NCBI GenBank assembly: GCA_029582165.1
Contig: CM055871.1
Span: 8,067,501 to 8,131,500, forward strand
Reading direction: 5' to 3'
Source: Portulaca oleracea
Lineage: Eukaryota; Streptophyta; Magnoliopsida; Caryophyllales; Portulacaceae
DNA length: 64,000 bases
Of this stretch, positions 21,664-33,912 are shown piece by piece; the stretch's first letter is position 1, and each line of letters begins with the position of its first letter. Below the pieces are notes generated by a model, which was not told the DNA's origin, did not search any database, and saw nothing but the letters and a program-made list of their open reading frames with translations. The position numbers and the translations under genes were made by a program.

Positions 21664-22678
21664 TGTTAGAACCCCTCAAGGACGTTGACAGACTCAGGCT
21701 CAAGGACTTTAGCGACTGAATCAGTTTTGAATGAAAGTCAAAATTCGAACAGTCTGAAAAGATATGATACGCAAGGAAAGAAATCTCAAAAAAGGCAGAA
21801 GGACATTCACCTAGGGCATCATAAGGACGTTCACCCAAGGTATCATAAGGACGTTCACCCTAGGCGAGAAGTTTCGATGCGAAAGACAAAAGTGCAGTCG
21901 AAACAGGGAAGTTTTCTTGAAAGATTAATATCTGTTTTCTCTATCCTTTTTCTAACTGGACTAATTTTTTGTAACTACTTGATTTGTAGGAAACAATCGA
22001 TCAAGAAATCTGAAAGAGATAAGATTGCATTTTCCGGAATCTCGCAAGAAGGAAAAAAGACTGTCGAAAATTGAAAGGAAAGGCAAAACTTGAATAAGGA
22101 AAGAATCATGATGAATCGATCCCAACATCTCTATTCCATTGTTACCAATACACTTATATATTGAAGACTTGAAGAATGGAGAAGACCAACGATTCCATGG
22201 AAGAAATCGGGTTTGTGAAAAACAGAGAGTGCTCTGTTTTTGTGTTCTTTCTTCGAGTAGAAAGAAGTGATTTTTGTGAGAATTTTGTTTGAGTGAAGTC
22301 AATTCCTTAACGAACTTAGGTTTTGATTTGTGCTTTTGTAATTGATTTCTAGATGGACTTAGGATCGATTGGTGTTTGCACCAAAACAGTGGTTGGTGTG
22401 TGTTTTCCCAGAAATCTTGTTCGAAGTGCTCGACACTCTGTTTGTCTGTAAACCTATGGACGTTTACCTTAGGAAAGTTCATATTCAGTCAGCATTCTAT
22501 TCCACAGAAATAAAGGAGGATATTCAGTTATCTCTTTATTGTCCTTTATTTCACTTTACTTTGGTTTACCTAAAGTTGAATCTTAATCTGAAAAGATTAA
22601 GACTCTAACGTCCTTTACCAGTGAGTATTTGTGCAGAAATTTTTATAACCCTATTCACCCCCCTTTAAAGTTCTTTTA
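21664..22678 (+). mobile_element. Possible solo LTR of a Copia-type element
   Basis: Starts TGTTAGAACCCCTCAAGG and near the end has AACCCTATTCACCCCCC, a phrase I associate with the end of Copia LTRs of the SIRE/Tork type. ATATT flanks both sides (21659-21663 and 22679-22683), a candidate 5-bp target duplication, but the presumed terminus lacks the expected CA. A short GGACGTTCACC repeat (three units, 21798-21866) lies inside. The frames at 21685-22074 and 22369-22608 overlap it and are not believed to be genes. Confidence 0.4.
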
Positions 22679-22683
22679 ATATT

Positions 22684-22979
22684 CATCCATATATGTAGAT
22701 TTTAAATTAAAAAATATACATAAGCATGCATTATATTGATTTAGTTGTATCAACACTGCTGAGGAATTGTAAATAGAAGTGACTAATAGAAAAACAAGGA
22801 GTGACTGATATTAGTTCTTTAATTTGTTTGATCTTTTATTATAAATTTATTGAAAATAGACATGGTAATATGCATATTGAAGTCATTTGCCTATAAAAAA
22901 AATTATTTTGAAGTCCCTCACATTATGAAACTCTTTTCTTCTAAAATGGGAACTATTAGCTGAACATGGGATGGCTATA
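22684..22979. other. AT-rich spacer
   Basis: No gene or bounded element seen. Confidence 0.3.
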
Positions 22980-24036
22980 AGGGCCTGTTTGGAGAGAAAA
23001 GTGGAATGGAATATGTATGGAATTAGAATCCTAAAGGGTTGGATATGGAATTAGAACCCCAAATTGAAAGTGTTTGGTGAGCACAGAAATGGAATCAAAG
23101 TTATAGTTAATAATTTAAAAATTAATGATAATACTATTATGAATATAATGATAATAATTATATTAATAATTAATTATAATTTAATAGTTAATAATTTAAA
23201 AATTAATAATTATCAATTATTAGTTATCTTATTCATTATTATTCATTATTATTTTTTTAATAATTATAAATTATGAATCATTCATTAATAATAATAATTT
23301 ATTCATTGTGATTTATTATTTATTTTTCATTAATTTATAATTATTATCAATTACTAATAACTAATTTAAATAATTATTAATTAATAAATAATTATTAACA
23401 TTTATATTTTTTAATTATTCATAATATTGTTACTATTATTAATTAGTAATCATAAATTATTTAATATTATTTTTTATTTTCTATATATTATTTATTATAG
23501 TTTTTTATTAATTATTATTAATTATCATCAATTATTATTAAGTAATTATAATAATTAGTAATTAATATTTTATTATTAATTACTAATATTGATCATTAAT
23601 TATTAATATTAATATTAATATTAATTATTAATTATTATTAATTATTAATTATTAAATTTTATTAATACTATATAATATTAATTAATATTGTTAATTATTA
23701 ATTATTAATATTTTTATTAATGAACATTTTTTAATTTTTTATTAATTATTAGTTATTAAATTATTAATTATTATCAATTATTATTGATTAAATGTAATAA
23801 TTAATAAATATTAATAATAATTATTATTATTATTGTTATTATTATTATTATTGAAGAAAAGGAATAGTCTATTCCCCCACATTTGGGAAATTTCTAATCC
23901 CCCTCTTTGGGAGGGATAGCAAATCCCTAGGGATTGCTATTCTATTCCAGAAACAGTTCTCCAAATAGTAAAAACAGGAATTAGAACCCATTCCTGACCT
24001 ATTCCGTTCCTTTTTTGCTCACCAAACATGTCCTAA
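22980..24036. mobile_element. MITE-like element with extremely AT-rich core
   Basis: Outer parts are inverted repeats: GGCCTGTTTGGAGAG, GGAATGGAAT, GGAATTAGAA on the left against GGAATTAGAACCC, CCTATTCCGTTCC and CTCACCAAACATGTCC on the right. The interior from about 23100 to 23850 is almost only A and T, built of ATTAATTATTA words. Non-coding; the superfamily is unresolved. Confidence 0.55.
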
Positions 24037-24061
24037 TTATGCAACTATAAGTTAACATGTC

Positions 24062-24131
24062 CTTTTGGAGACTCTGGTTGTCAACTGACATTCAAGTCGC
24101 GACATTAGTTGACAACCAGAGTCTCCAAAAG
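24062..24131. repeat. Perfect 25-bp inverted repeat with 20-bp loop
   Basis: CTTTTGGAGACTCTGGTTGT...CAACT at 24062-24086 is exactly complementary to 24107-24131. The homologous place in copy B (about 48195-48235) has only the right arm, so the left arm was added here. Confidence 0.9.
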
Positions 24132-25803
24132 ATAGAACTATCGACACACTCCAGCTACCAAACAACCGAGATCAACGTCTGCCAACAACTTCTATTAGAC
24201 TTGCATTCAAGACTGCGGTCGACTTCTTCACCTAGTTGAGACCAAGCACTCAAGCTCTCGTATCCAAAAACTATAAAACTGCAACCAACAATCAACCTGC
24301 AAATGATTAAAATCCGAGTAGCCTCCTGCTACCAAGCACTAAGGGGATCAAGACTCATGGCCTTCAGCCCAAGAACTACTACAAGAGTTCTTTCGCTAGA
24401 CCTGCGTTCGAGATAGAGATCAAGCGTCCTTGCCTGTGGCTCATCCATGTTTCAGGAAATCAAATCAGTGAACTACTTTATTGTATTTAATACAGAGATT
24501 ACACCCGCATGCATTCAAATATTAATACAAATTAATTTGTTTCTAAATTTTCTGTCTCATTAAATTTTAGACTCGAAATTTGTGTTCACAGCAACTATCA
24601 TGAGTGTTGTAATAGACCACTTAAGTTATTGTGGCGGTTGTGAGTAATCGGTCGGTTACAGACTAGGGGTTGTAATGTAAAACTAGGTAACTAGCCGATT
24701 ATGATAATAATTGACGTTGTAACTGGCCGGTTGTGGGCTAGTTAGACCTGGGCATTGAGCGAGCCGAGTCAAAAATTTGCGACCCACCGACCCGAGCCTG
24801 GCCCGGCCCGTCGTTCGGGTCAGGCAGTGCCGGCCTGATCCCTGACCCGGTGGGCCACGGGCCGGGTCAGCGGGTCAGCAATTGTGCAACCTAGATTTTT
24901 TTTTATAACAAAAACCTTGAATACTCCATGCATTTTAGACTTAGGCATTGAGCGGGTTGGGCTGGGCCGGGCCTGATTTCTGGGTTTTTTTCATATATAT
25001 TAGCGGGTCGGCGGGTTGGGCCGGGTCACAGACCCTTGGCCCGAGCCCGACCCTTCCATTCTTTGGGGCCCCGGTCGGTCCCCTTCAAAAAACATAGCCC
25101 TGACCCGCAATTTTTCGGGCCGAGCCGGGCGGGTCCCCAACCCATTGCCCAGGTCTAGGGCCAGTGACTAAAATGCAAAGTGGGTAACCGACCAGTTATG
25201 ACGAAAGTTTTTAGCCGTAACCTGTCGATTCTAACGGCTTGGCGAGATAACTCAACTTAAAACGGTCATAATTCCCTCATCTGACCTCTGATTGATCTGG
25301 TTCAAGCGTCGTTGGAAAGATAATAGAGCTTACTTTCAGCTCGTAAATAGGATTTATCCAATGGAGGTCTATGGAAAAAATGTCGACGTTCGAAAGAGTG
25401 AGTCTATGTATATAGAAAAGGTGGTTTTGGCTTAGAAATGAAAGATTCTTTTGTGGGAGGCTTAGAAATGGATGAAATGGTGAAGGCCCCAGGGTTTCCT
25501 TTTTGTGGAGATAGAAGGATGTGTAGTATCACATAATTAACTGACATATATCATAATTAAAACTAAAATAAAATAAAATAAAATAAAATGTTGCACCATA
25601 TTATGTGACCGAGACAAAACCTAATCTCTGCATATGGCAAACCTTTCTTATGCAAATTTTCCCAACATATTGAATCACCACGACTTATCTACGCTCAAGC
25701 TTCAAACACAAACTTGGCTCGTACATCTTGGCTAGCCTAGGATATCAAAGATGAGGGGCTGAGAGGTTGAACCAGTGTATGTTTCCAATGAGAGGGAAGC
25801 CTT
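24087..25803. repeat. Dispersed repeat, copy A
   Basis: Collinear with about 48200-50394 apart from separate MITE insertions. Shared phrases include CAACGTCTGCCAACAACTTC, AAATCCGAGTAGCCT, TTTGTGTTCACA, CATCTGACCTCTGATTG and CATCTTGGCTAGCCTAG. The part up to 24590 ends TTTGTGTTCACA and looks LTR-like, but homology continues past that point. No coding sequence. It carries the hAT-like MITE at 24743 and is interrupted by the Copia element at 25804. Confidence 0.75.
24743..25157. mobile_element. hAT-like MITE with GC-rich ends
   Basis: Starts TAGACCTGGGCATTGAGC and ends CATTGCCCAGGTCTA. The 8-mers GGGCTAGT (24735-24742) and GGGCCAGT (25158-25165) flank it, one change apart. Copy B of the host repeat has the empty site, GGGCCAGTGAC near 48802, which confirms insertion. 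Inside are many GACCCG/CGGGTC motifs. About 415 bases, non-coding. Confidence 0.85.
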
Positions 25804-25829
25804 TGATAGAGTAATCTAGGTTGGTGACT

Positions 25830-28800
25830 TCCTTACTGCAAGTGTTGCGAAGACGATGGAACTTAGAAGCCGTCTTCACAATATTACGAAATCTGTATCA
25901 CAATCAATGGAAGCTTATCTCCGCGACATTAAGGTAATTGCCGACTTTCTTGCTGCCATCAATGCTCCTGTCAGTGATCAAGAATTAGTGCAATATACTA
26001 TTTCGACCTCAATGGTGACCGTGATTATGAATTTTTCAATATTGTTGCGACATACTTTTGTGGAAATATTACTTTTGATGAATTGCGCGTCAAACTTATT
26101 TTGTATGAGCAAATAGTTAACCCGTTGCGTGAGAAAACATCCTTGATTGATCACCAAGCCCTCGCATCGCACCTCTCCACTCACTCTAGACAACAAAGTC
26201 TACCCATTTCCTCTGTTAGTTGCCCAGAACGCCCTCTGCAAGTGTCCTCCACCAATTGGCAAGACAATCAGCCTCTGCGAGGCAGGGGGCGTGGCCGAGA
26301 TCGTACACAGGGCAGAGGTCGTGGGAACTCCAGCCCCTCCCATTCCTCATCTCAGCCGCCCCAAGCACCAGGACAATAACTTGCATCAGGTATGTCTACT
26401 GGTTCTTGTTCTTATATTGTTAATGCTGATTGCTGCCACTCCTGCTCCGATAACATATTCCTCATTAGTTGGTGCTAAATCTTCCCCTCCTCCCAAAGTT
26501 GTTTGTCAATTATGTTTTCATCCAGGCCACACTGCTGCTTTTTGCCCCGTTACTTTAACCTTGCCCCTCTATCATCCTCTCCTCCAAGGCTCCAACAGCT
26601 CTTGCTTCCATACAATCCGGTGAAGCTAATAGTGTTACCTGGTATCCAAATTCTGGTGCCACCATTCACATGACGCCATCTGAAGGTATTCTTGTTTCTA
26701 AAACCTCTTATCATGGACCTGATTCTATTATTGTTGGTTATGGTACCAAGCTTCCTATCCGTCATATTGGACACAGTGTGTTACCCACCTCCCCTATGCC
26801 ATTAGCCTTGACAAATGTCTTATACGTGCCTGACCATAAATACAATTTGCTCTCTGTTCATAAGTTGTGTCAAGACAATAACTGTATGGTTAATTTTGAT
26901 TCCTCTTCTGTGCATGCTAAGGACAAAACTACGGGGACAACTCTCTTGCAGGGTACTAGTAACCAAGGCACCTACTCCATCGCTCCCTCTATTCCTATTG
27001 CCTTGGTGGCTATTAGCGCGTCTGGTGATGTCTGGCATTCTAGTTTATGTCATTGTGGGTCTTGCGTCCTCGATGAGCTTAGCAAACACAAGCTTAGCTC
27101 TACTAGTTCTAGATATTTAAATAAATGTCCTTCTTGTAAGGTGGGTAAAGTCCATCGATTGCCTTTTACGACTGTGGAACATTGTTTTAGCAGGCCGTTA
27201 TATTTAATTCACTCGGATGTTTGGCAGTCACCCATTATTACCAATCTTGGTTACCGTTTGTGTGTTTTGTGGACGAATGCACCCGATACACCTGGATTTA
27301 TCCTTTGAAAAATAAGTCGGAGGTTTTCTCTATCTTTGTTTCCTTTCAGGCTATTGTGCAAAATCTCTTTAATAAAATAATCAAAATTTTCCAAAGTGAT
27401 GGAGGAGGCGAATTTGACAATAAATCCCTAAAAACTCATTTTCAAAAGTGTGGGATCTTATTTCGAAAATCTTGCCCTGATACTCCTGAGAAAAATGGTG
27501 TTGCTGAACGTAAACATCGACACCTCGTTGAAATGGCTAGGACATTGCTTCTGCAAGCAAACCTACCAGCTCAATTCTGGGTCGATGTTATTTACACCTC
27601 AACCTATTTAGTCAATCGCTTACCTACACCCATCTTGGATAATAAATCTCCTTTTGAAAGACTTTTCCAAAAACCTCCTGATTACTCCTTTCTTCGTACA
27701 TTTGTTGTGAATGTTTTCCCACTTTACTCACTCCTCAACATAAACTTGCTCCGCGATCAAAGCGGTGTGTTTTTATTGGTTATGCTCCAAATTATAAAGG
27801 CTATTGATGTCTTGGCCCATCTACAAGACATGTGTATGTGAGTCGCCACGTTCGATTTCATGAGGATGTTTTCCCATGCCCTACCCTCATCCCACCTCCC
27901 CTACAATCTCGCCTCACATCTCCCATTGACTTTATTATAACTATGTCGCCTATCTAGGCCTCAGCCACTACACCTATCACCCAGCCACCTCTAGCCCAAC
28001 ACTTCCCCTTCACCTCTACACCCTTGGTCGAACCCACTCTTCCTGCTGACTTCATGAGTCATCCAATACATTCTCCTCAGTCGACCCTCTCTCTCCCTAC
28101 ATCGGCCACCCTCTTGTCTTCTCCCCAACCTGAGGATACCCCCCATCCCTCTCCAACCACCTCCATAGACTCCCCATCTACCTCTACCTCCAATCCACCC
28201 TCATCCTCTCTCCCTTCTTCAACTACTTATGCCCCATCTTCTCTTGCTCAAAGTAATCCCCCTAACCACCATCCCATGCAAACCCATGCCAAATCTGGCA
28301 TTGTCAAACCTCAAAACATTCTTTCCCTGGCCACTATTGTTTCCTCTAGTGATTCTGATCATGAGCCCACTTGTTATTCGGAAGCCTGTAAGCATCCCGA
28401 ATGGAATCAAGCCTGGCAGAGGAGTTCAATGTTCTAGTCCAGAACAATACATGGACCTTGGTACCTTACCGCTCTAACATGAATTTTCTCTCTTGTAAGT
28501 GGGTTTACAGGAACAAGCTTAATTCTGATGGTAGTCTTGAAAGACGCAAGGTACGCCTTGTCGTTCGAGGCTTCAGACAACAAGAGGGTTTGGACTATCA
28601 CAACACTTTTATCCTAGTTGTGAAACCCACCACTATTCGTGTGGTCCTCACCATTGCCCTCACCAGAGGATGGGTCATTCGTCAACTCGATGTGAAGAAT
28701 GCCTTTCTCCATGGTGACCTTAGAGAGGAGGTGTATATGACCCAATCCATTGGCTTTGTTGATCCTGATCACCCTTCCTATGTTTGTAAGCTCAATTAAT

Positions 28801-29895
28801 CTCTTTATGGGCTTAAACAGGCTCCTCGAGCTTGGTTCCATAAGTTCAACAACTTTCTTCTTTTTTTGGGTTTCACTTGCAGTAGGACTGACACTTCTAT
28901 GTTCATCTATATATTGACATTCAAGTATCACTTTAATCCTACTTCTATATGTTGATGACATCATTTTCACTGGCAGCTCCTCTACCTTCCTTTTCCACAT
29001 TATTCGCCTTCTTGCTGCCCAATTCCCTATGAATGACCTTGGTGATCTTCATTGTTTCCTCGGTGTTCAGGTCCTTCGTACCCCCGACACTCTCTTTTTG
29101 ACCCAAACCAAATACATTCATGAACTTCTCCACCACTTCAACTTCAAATCCTCTAAACCCATTAACACTCCTTTACCCACTCGTTCATCGTTATCACTAA
29201 TGGATGGGGAATTACTCACTTATTCTTCCGTTTATAGGAGCATGGTTGGTGCATCGCAGTATTTGATACTTATCAGGCCAGACATAGCCTATGCTATTAA
29301 TGTTGTCTCTCAGTTCATGCATGCTCCTCGTACTACTCATTTTGCGGCTATGCAGCGCATTTTTCGTTATCTATAGGGCACTACTCACCATGTTACTCCT
29401 TAAGTGCGACGCGTCTCTTAATGTTGTTCTTGCATACTCTGATGCTGCCTGGGCCGGTTGTCTAGATACTTTTGGATCAACTACTGGTTATGCTATCTTC
29501 CTTGGTCCAAACCTTGTCCTTGGCGTTCCAAGAAACAACCTACGATGTGCAAGTCTTCTATAGAAGCTGAATACCGTGCGGTCGCCAATACTGTCACTGA
29601 AACTTTGTGGATCTGTTATCTCTTGGCGAAGTTGGGCATCCTTCTTTGCAAACCTGTTACAGTTCTCTGTGACAATATCTCTGCCACTTACATTGCAGCA
29701 AACCCAATTCTACATAACCGTAGCAAGCATATCAAGGTTGATTATCATTTTGTCCGTGAACGGGTTTCTCATGGTGATTTAATTGTTCGTTATGTTCCTA
29801 CTCAGCTGCAACTGGCCGATATCTTTACCAAACCTGTTTCTGTCACTCGATTTCTGTTTTTAAAATCCAATATGTCAGTGCATCCGCCTGTATAG
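25830..29895 (+). pseudogene. Copia gag-pol remnant
   Basis: The gag part (25835-26120) has MELRSRLHNITKSVSQSMEA, of the UBN2 type. A CCHC knuckle (CQLCFHPGHTAAFC) lies at about 26504-26546. The protease site reads NSGAT at about 26648, with Asp replaced. The integrase zinc region and core (SDVW near 27214, QSDGGGEF near 27396, PEKNGVAERKHRHL near 27484) keep the D-D-E residues. The polymerase shows VRQLDV-like/NAFLHGDL near 28690 and YVDD at 28948-28959. RNase H shows AYSDAAWAGC, EAEYRAV and the SKHIKVDYHFVRE end. Stops at 28797 and 29375 and several frameshifts make it non-functional. Confidence 0.85.
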
Positions 29896-29911
29896 ATCAG
29901 GGGGGAGGGCG

Positions 29912-30071
29912 TGATAGAGCAATCTAGAATAATCATGTATTATTGGATATTCTAGGATATATTTGTTTAGAGTTTTCCGGAATATTCAGTATAATTGTAC
30001 ATTGATGTATATATAAACTCAGGACCTCTTAATTGAAGAGTGTCCCACACAACATTAAAATTATTTTTCCA
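29912..30071 (+). repeat. 3' LTR of the Copia element (short; end uncertain)
   Basis: Starts TGATAGAGCAATCTAG immediately after the purine tract and includes a TATA-like ATATATAAACTC at about 30009. About 160 bases if it ends at the CA of 30070-30071. Confidence 0.55.
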
Positions 30072-31239
30072 TGGCCTTTAGGGTCAGAAGGTCGGACTAG
30101 TTTTTCGTCTTTTTTGAGGTTAAAGAGTGTAAGAAGATAGTAAAGACAAACACGAGGAAAAGGAGCAAGAGGAGCATGGTAAGAATTGACTTTAGGGTCA
30201 AAAGTAAGTATTGACTTATCAATTATAAGAGCTTTGCATGCGTTGGCTACGCCGATAAACATAAATAATACCCTAATCGACCAACCCATCCCTAACACGT
30301 ATTTTAGGCATCTTTTTTAATATAGAAAATACTGGAAACAAGTATACATAACTTAATGCAATATATATGTGATATTATAGTTATAGAATCCAATCATATG
30401 ATTTTATTAATATACAATAATATAGTTTTAATAATACAACAAGACACTTAAAAGGTATCTTACCCCAAAACCCACATCATTTTCGGATTCTAAAACTACC
30501 AACTACGCTAACTAGGAGCAATGATACGTGTCTTGGAGCAAGACATTGTATAAGTGTCTTGGTTGTTATAAAATTAATACTTATCAGAATTTTTGACCCA
30601 TTATTTTATAGATACTATTAATTATCAAAGTAGCATGGAGTGCTACAAATGACATCTGAATATAACGAAACACACCTGTTAAGTGTATTTTGTGCACATT
30701 TTTTTTATAATTTTTAAAAAAATTATGGAAAGGATAAAAATATAATTTTATATATAATGTATATATGATATTGTAGTTATAGAAGTCAATCATATTATTT
30801 TTTTTTTCAATTTAACATGCAAATACATAAATACCATATTAAGACAAGACACTTAAAAGATGTCACCCATATCATTTTAATATATACTATACAATAAACA
30901 TTAAATTTGGATCACATGCATGTTATAATATATCATTTTAATATATACTAATTCAATAAACATTTTAATATATACACTTAAGATTTTCAATGAATAATAT
31001 AATTCAATTACGCTAATAGTGTGATACCTTTATCTTCTGCTACATGCATGTTATAATCTCGTTGGTGTTTGCTTTTGCTTTATTTGGATCACATGTAAAA
31101 CTGTAGAGTCCATTGTTTCTACCATCTGTTACATGGAATTATTCTGAATGAACCCCCGGGGGGATGTCAGTTTAGATGCATTTTAGATGCATTTTTGTAA
31201 ATTTTTTTAATTCACCACAATATTAGCTATTTAGGATCA
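30072..31239. other. AT-rich intergenic stretch with partial repeat homology
   Basis: No gene. 30517-30600 (GATACGTGTCTTGGAGCAAG) matches 40109-40200, and 30205-30260 resembles 40205-40260, so parts belong to the large duplication, but about 640 bases here have no counterpart in the distal copy. A TTTAGATGCATTTT phrase repeats near 31180 and 31260. Confidence 0.45.
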
Positions 31240-32867
31240 TGATACATCCATTAGACATATTTTAGATGCATTTTTGTAAATGTTTTAAAAAAATATTTAC
31301 AAGTGAGATTATATACCATTTATATGTATTATATCTATGAGTGAGATTATATACCATTTATACGTATTATATTTATAAGTGAGATTATATACCATTTATA
31401 AACCATTTAAAAATATTTATAAGTGAAATTTTTATAGAAGTCAATCATGTAATTTGTTTCCAATTTCATTTACAAATATATAGGTTTTATATAATGACAA
31501 GCCACTTAAGATGTGCCTGCACCCAGATGTTTATCATTTCGGTATTATTAAATATTGAGTTAAACAAAAATGATATGATTTAATTCTATAATAATAGTAT
31601 TACATATAAAATGGGTAAATTTATACTTTTATTCATTATTTTTTTTATATTTTCAAAACATGTCTAAAATAAAACTAATTACGACCGGGGTTGATTAACT
31701 GAGGGTGTAATTGGTTTTCATGGACATAGCAGACGCAACCAAAGCTTCTTATATTTGATAATTAATACTTATTGTTATAAAAATTGTTGTAGAAAATCAT
31801 TAAAATATTAATTTGGGGAAGGGTAAGATACTTAAGAAATGTCTTGGGCTAAGACTCCTATCATCACCCAAAATATAAACCTTTCCCTATTCTTGGCAAC
31901 AAATGGGGGGCATAACAAAAATATCAAAAATTGATCGGGAACTATTTCAAATTTTCAAATTCTAATATAAGTCTGTCTCATAATAACTTATCGTGAGATG
32001 GCCTACCTAACTATTTATATCAAAATTAAAACTGGCCGACAATCAAGAGGTTGATTACAAACACCTGTATATTTTAATTGATATTCAATACACAATGTTT
32101 ATAATTATGGAGTTCAATTAATAGTCATACTAGTTTCCTTATATTGGCATACTGATTATCAAAATCTTATCAAAATTTCGAAAATTATATGCGCCTTGTC
32201 GTAAGATGGTTAATAACCATCTTATATGACACGACATAGTTTTATATTATAAGCACACTCATTTTTATTATAAAAAAAGTTAGCTGCTACATCATTATTG
32301 TGATTAAGTAAATAAAAAAAACACATAGAAACCTTTAATTAGTTAAACAAAATTGTGAGAACCTTATCATAAATGCCGTAGCAAAACAATTAAATATATA
32401 TTAAAAATTGTTGTTTACAAAATTTCTACATTTTAAATAACTTTTTCATTTCATTACGTATTTGTAAACATAAAATAATGTAAGTTATTATATTTTAAAA
32501 ATGCTTGGTTTTCATCATTTTTTTTTTGAAAAATATATTATTTTATAATTTGTGAAAATCAGTTTTAGATCATAATTTATTTTAAAATAAAATATTTTTT
32601 CACAAAATTTCTACATTTTTAATTAGTTGCTCAACCATTTTTAAAGAATATTTTAAATAGTCGTAGAAAATAACATAATTATTTATTTTTTAACTTTATA
32701 AATTCATATCTTTTAAACATTTAATGTTTTTTCTCTAAGATTTATGATGATGTCCCTACAATTTTGTTTAATTAATTAAATGTCTGTATATATATTTTAC
32801 TTCAAAGACAAAATTGGCTCGTACATCTTGACTAGCCTAGAATATCACATATTTTAGCAACTAATGC

Positions 32868-33078
32868 CCGATCTTCATCTCTTCTAGTTTAGCAACTAAT
32901 GCCTCGACTTTTTCTTCCATTAATTTTATCAATTTTATCAAATTGATAATAAATTGCGTATGATCACAAACTAATGCTTTATTGATTTTCCCACTTCATC
33001 AGATAAAGCATGATTTCACTGATGAAGTGGGAAAATTGATGGAGGAGTAGCTTGTCTGTTGAACTGGAAGAGATGAAG
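32868..33078. mobile_element. Nested-hairpin fold-back element
   Basis: Outer arms CCCGATCTTCATCTCTTC and GAAGAGATGAAGATCGGG are perfect complements. Inside, TTTTCCCACTTCATCAG and CTGATGAAGTGGGAAAA form a second perfect 17-bp hairpin. The distal duplicate (about 41908-42130) keeps the outer arms but has two changes in the inner one. Confidence 0.7.
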
Positions 33079-33296
33079 ATCGGGCAAAATCCTTGAAGGT
33101 ACATTAATGTCACCAAACTATAAAGGTCAGTGATATTACTGTCCAAAAGTGAAGGTCGGTATATTATTATTCAACACCCCTAAAGGTCAGTATATTACCG
33201 TCCAATTTATCTTATTAGAATCCAATTTTCCTTTATATAATGTATACATGATATTATAGTTATAGAAGTCCATCATATCATTTTTTTTTCAATTTA

Positions 33297-33640
33297 GTGC
33301 TTGTTTGGCCTAGCTTTTGATACTGTTTTTGGAGTTAAAAAAACAAACTAGGCCAAACAGTGTTTTTTTTTTAGAAACTAATAATTGTTTTCCCAAAACA
33401 GTTTTGACCAAAAATAATTCCAAAAGTAGAAGCAGTAAATTGCTGCTTCTGCTTCTTAAAAACTAATCGCTACTCAATCTGTGAGATTCGTTAGTGATTA
33501 GTTTTCATAATTTCACATAAATATTCTGATTTTATAAAGATAGCATTTAAATATTTAAATATTATGTTAGAACCTTTAATATTATGTTGGACATTTTTAT
33601 TATCTAATAGAAACATTCACAACAATATTAGCTATATATA
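33297..33640. mobile_element. Partial MITE of the GTTTGTTTGGCC family
   Basis: Begins GTGCTTGTTTGGCCTAGC and contains CCAAAACAGTTTTGACC and GTAGAAGCAGTAAATTGCTG. It is the reverse orientation of the element in GRDP intron 2 (38490-39134). A duplicate lies at about 42339-42680. Confidence 0.6.
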
Positions 33641-33912
33641 TGATTTAATTTTTTGTTATGAAGCAAGCTTGATAATAACGAAAGTTCAAACTTTTTCTCC
33701 ATTACTAACTTTTTCATACTGTCACCTCAATCCTTACAATAACTGCTACGAAATCCGGATGGTTAAACAGTCGTACGTACAATAATTGCTAACATTTCTT
33801 AAACTAGACACACAATAGTACAAATAAGGTTTTTCTTTGTTTATTCATTTCGCCAAGCATCTAGTATGGTGCATGAAAGAAGCATGTAAGGGTAGTTTCA
33901 TAGAATCGATCA

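Larger units (their letters stand above)
25804..30071 (+). mobile_element. Decayed Copia LTR retrotransposon, 5'-truncated
   Basis: Order gag - zinc knuckle - protease - integrase - reverse transcriptase - RNase H, which is Copia order. A 3' LTR begins at 29912 (TGATAGAGCAATCTAG) after a purine tract (GGGGGGAGGGCG). At the left, only 16 matching bases of the 5' LTR remain (TGATAGAGTAATCTAG, 25804-25819) before gag sequence, so the rest of the LTR, the PBS and early gag are deleted. The right limit (CA at 30071) is tentative and no target duplication was found. Confidence 0.8.

Noticed and set aside
21685..22074. 129-codon frame with a hydrophobic segment (SVFSILFLTGLIFCNYLI)
   Set aside because: Lies in an LTR-like segment, has no family features I recognise, and includes a short DNA tandem repeat (HKDVHPR); treated as chance.
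24590..24600. Solo-LTR boundary at TTGTGTTCACA in dispersed repeat copy A
   Set aside because: Homology to copy B continues well past this point in both copies and no target duplication is seen, so a solo-LTR call is unsupported.
33564..33785. 73-codon frame duplicated at 42606-42827
   Set aside because: Conserved only because the DNA segment is recently duplicated; part lies in a MITE and there is no domain.
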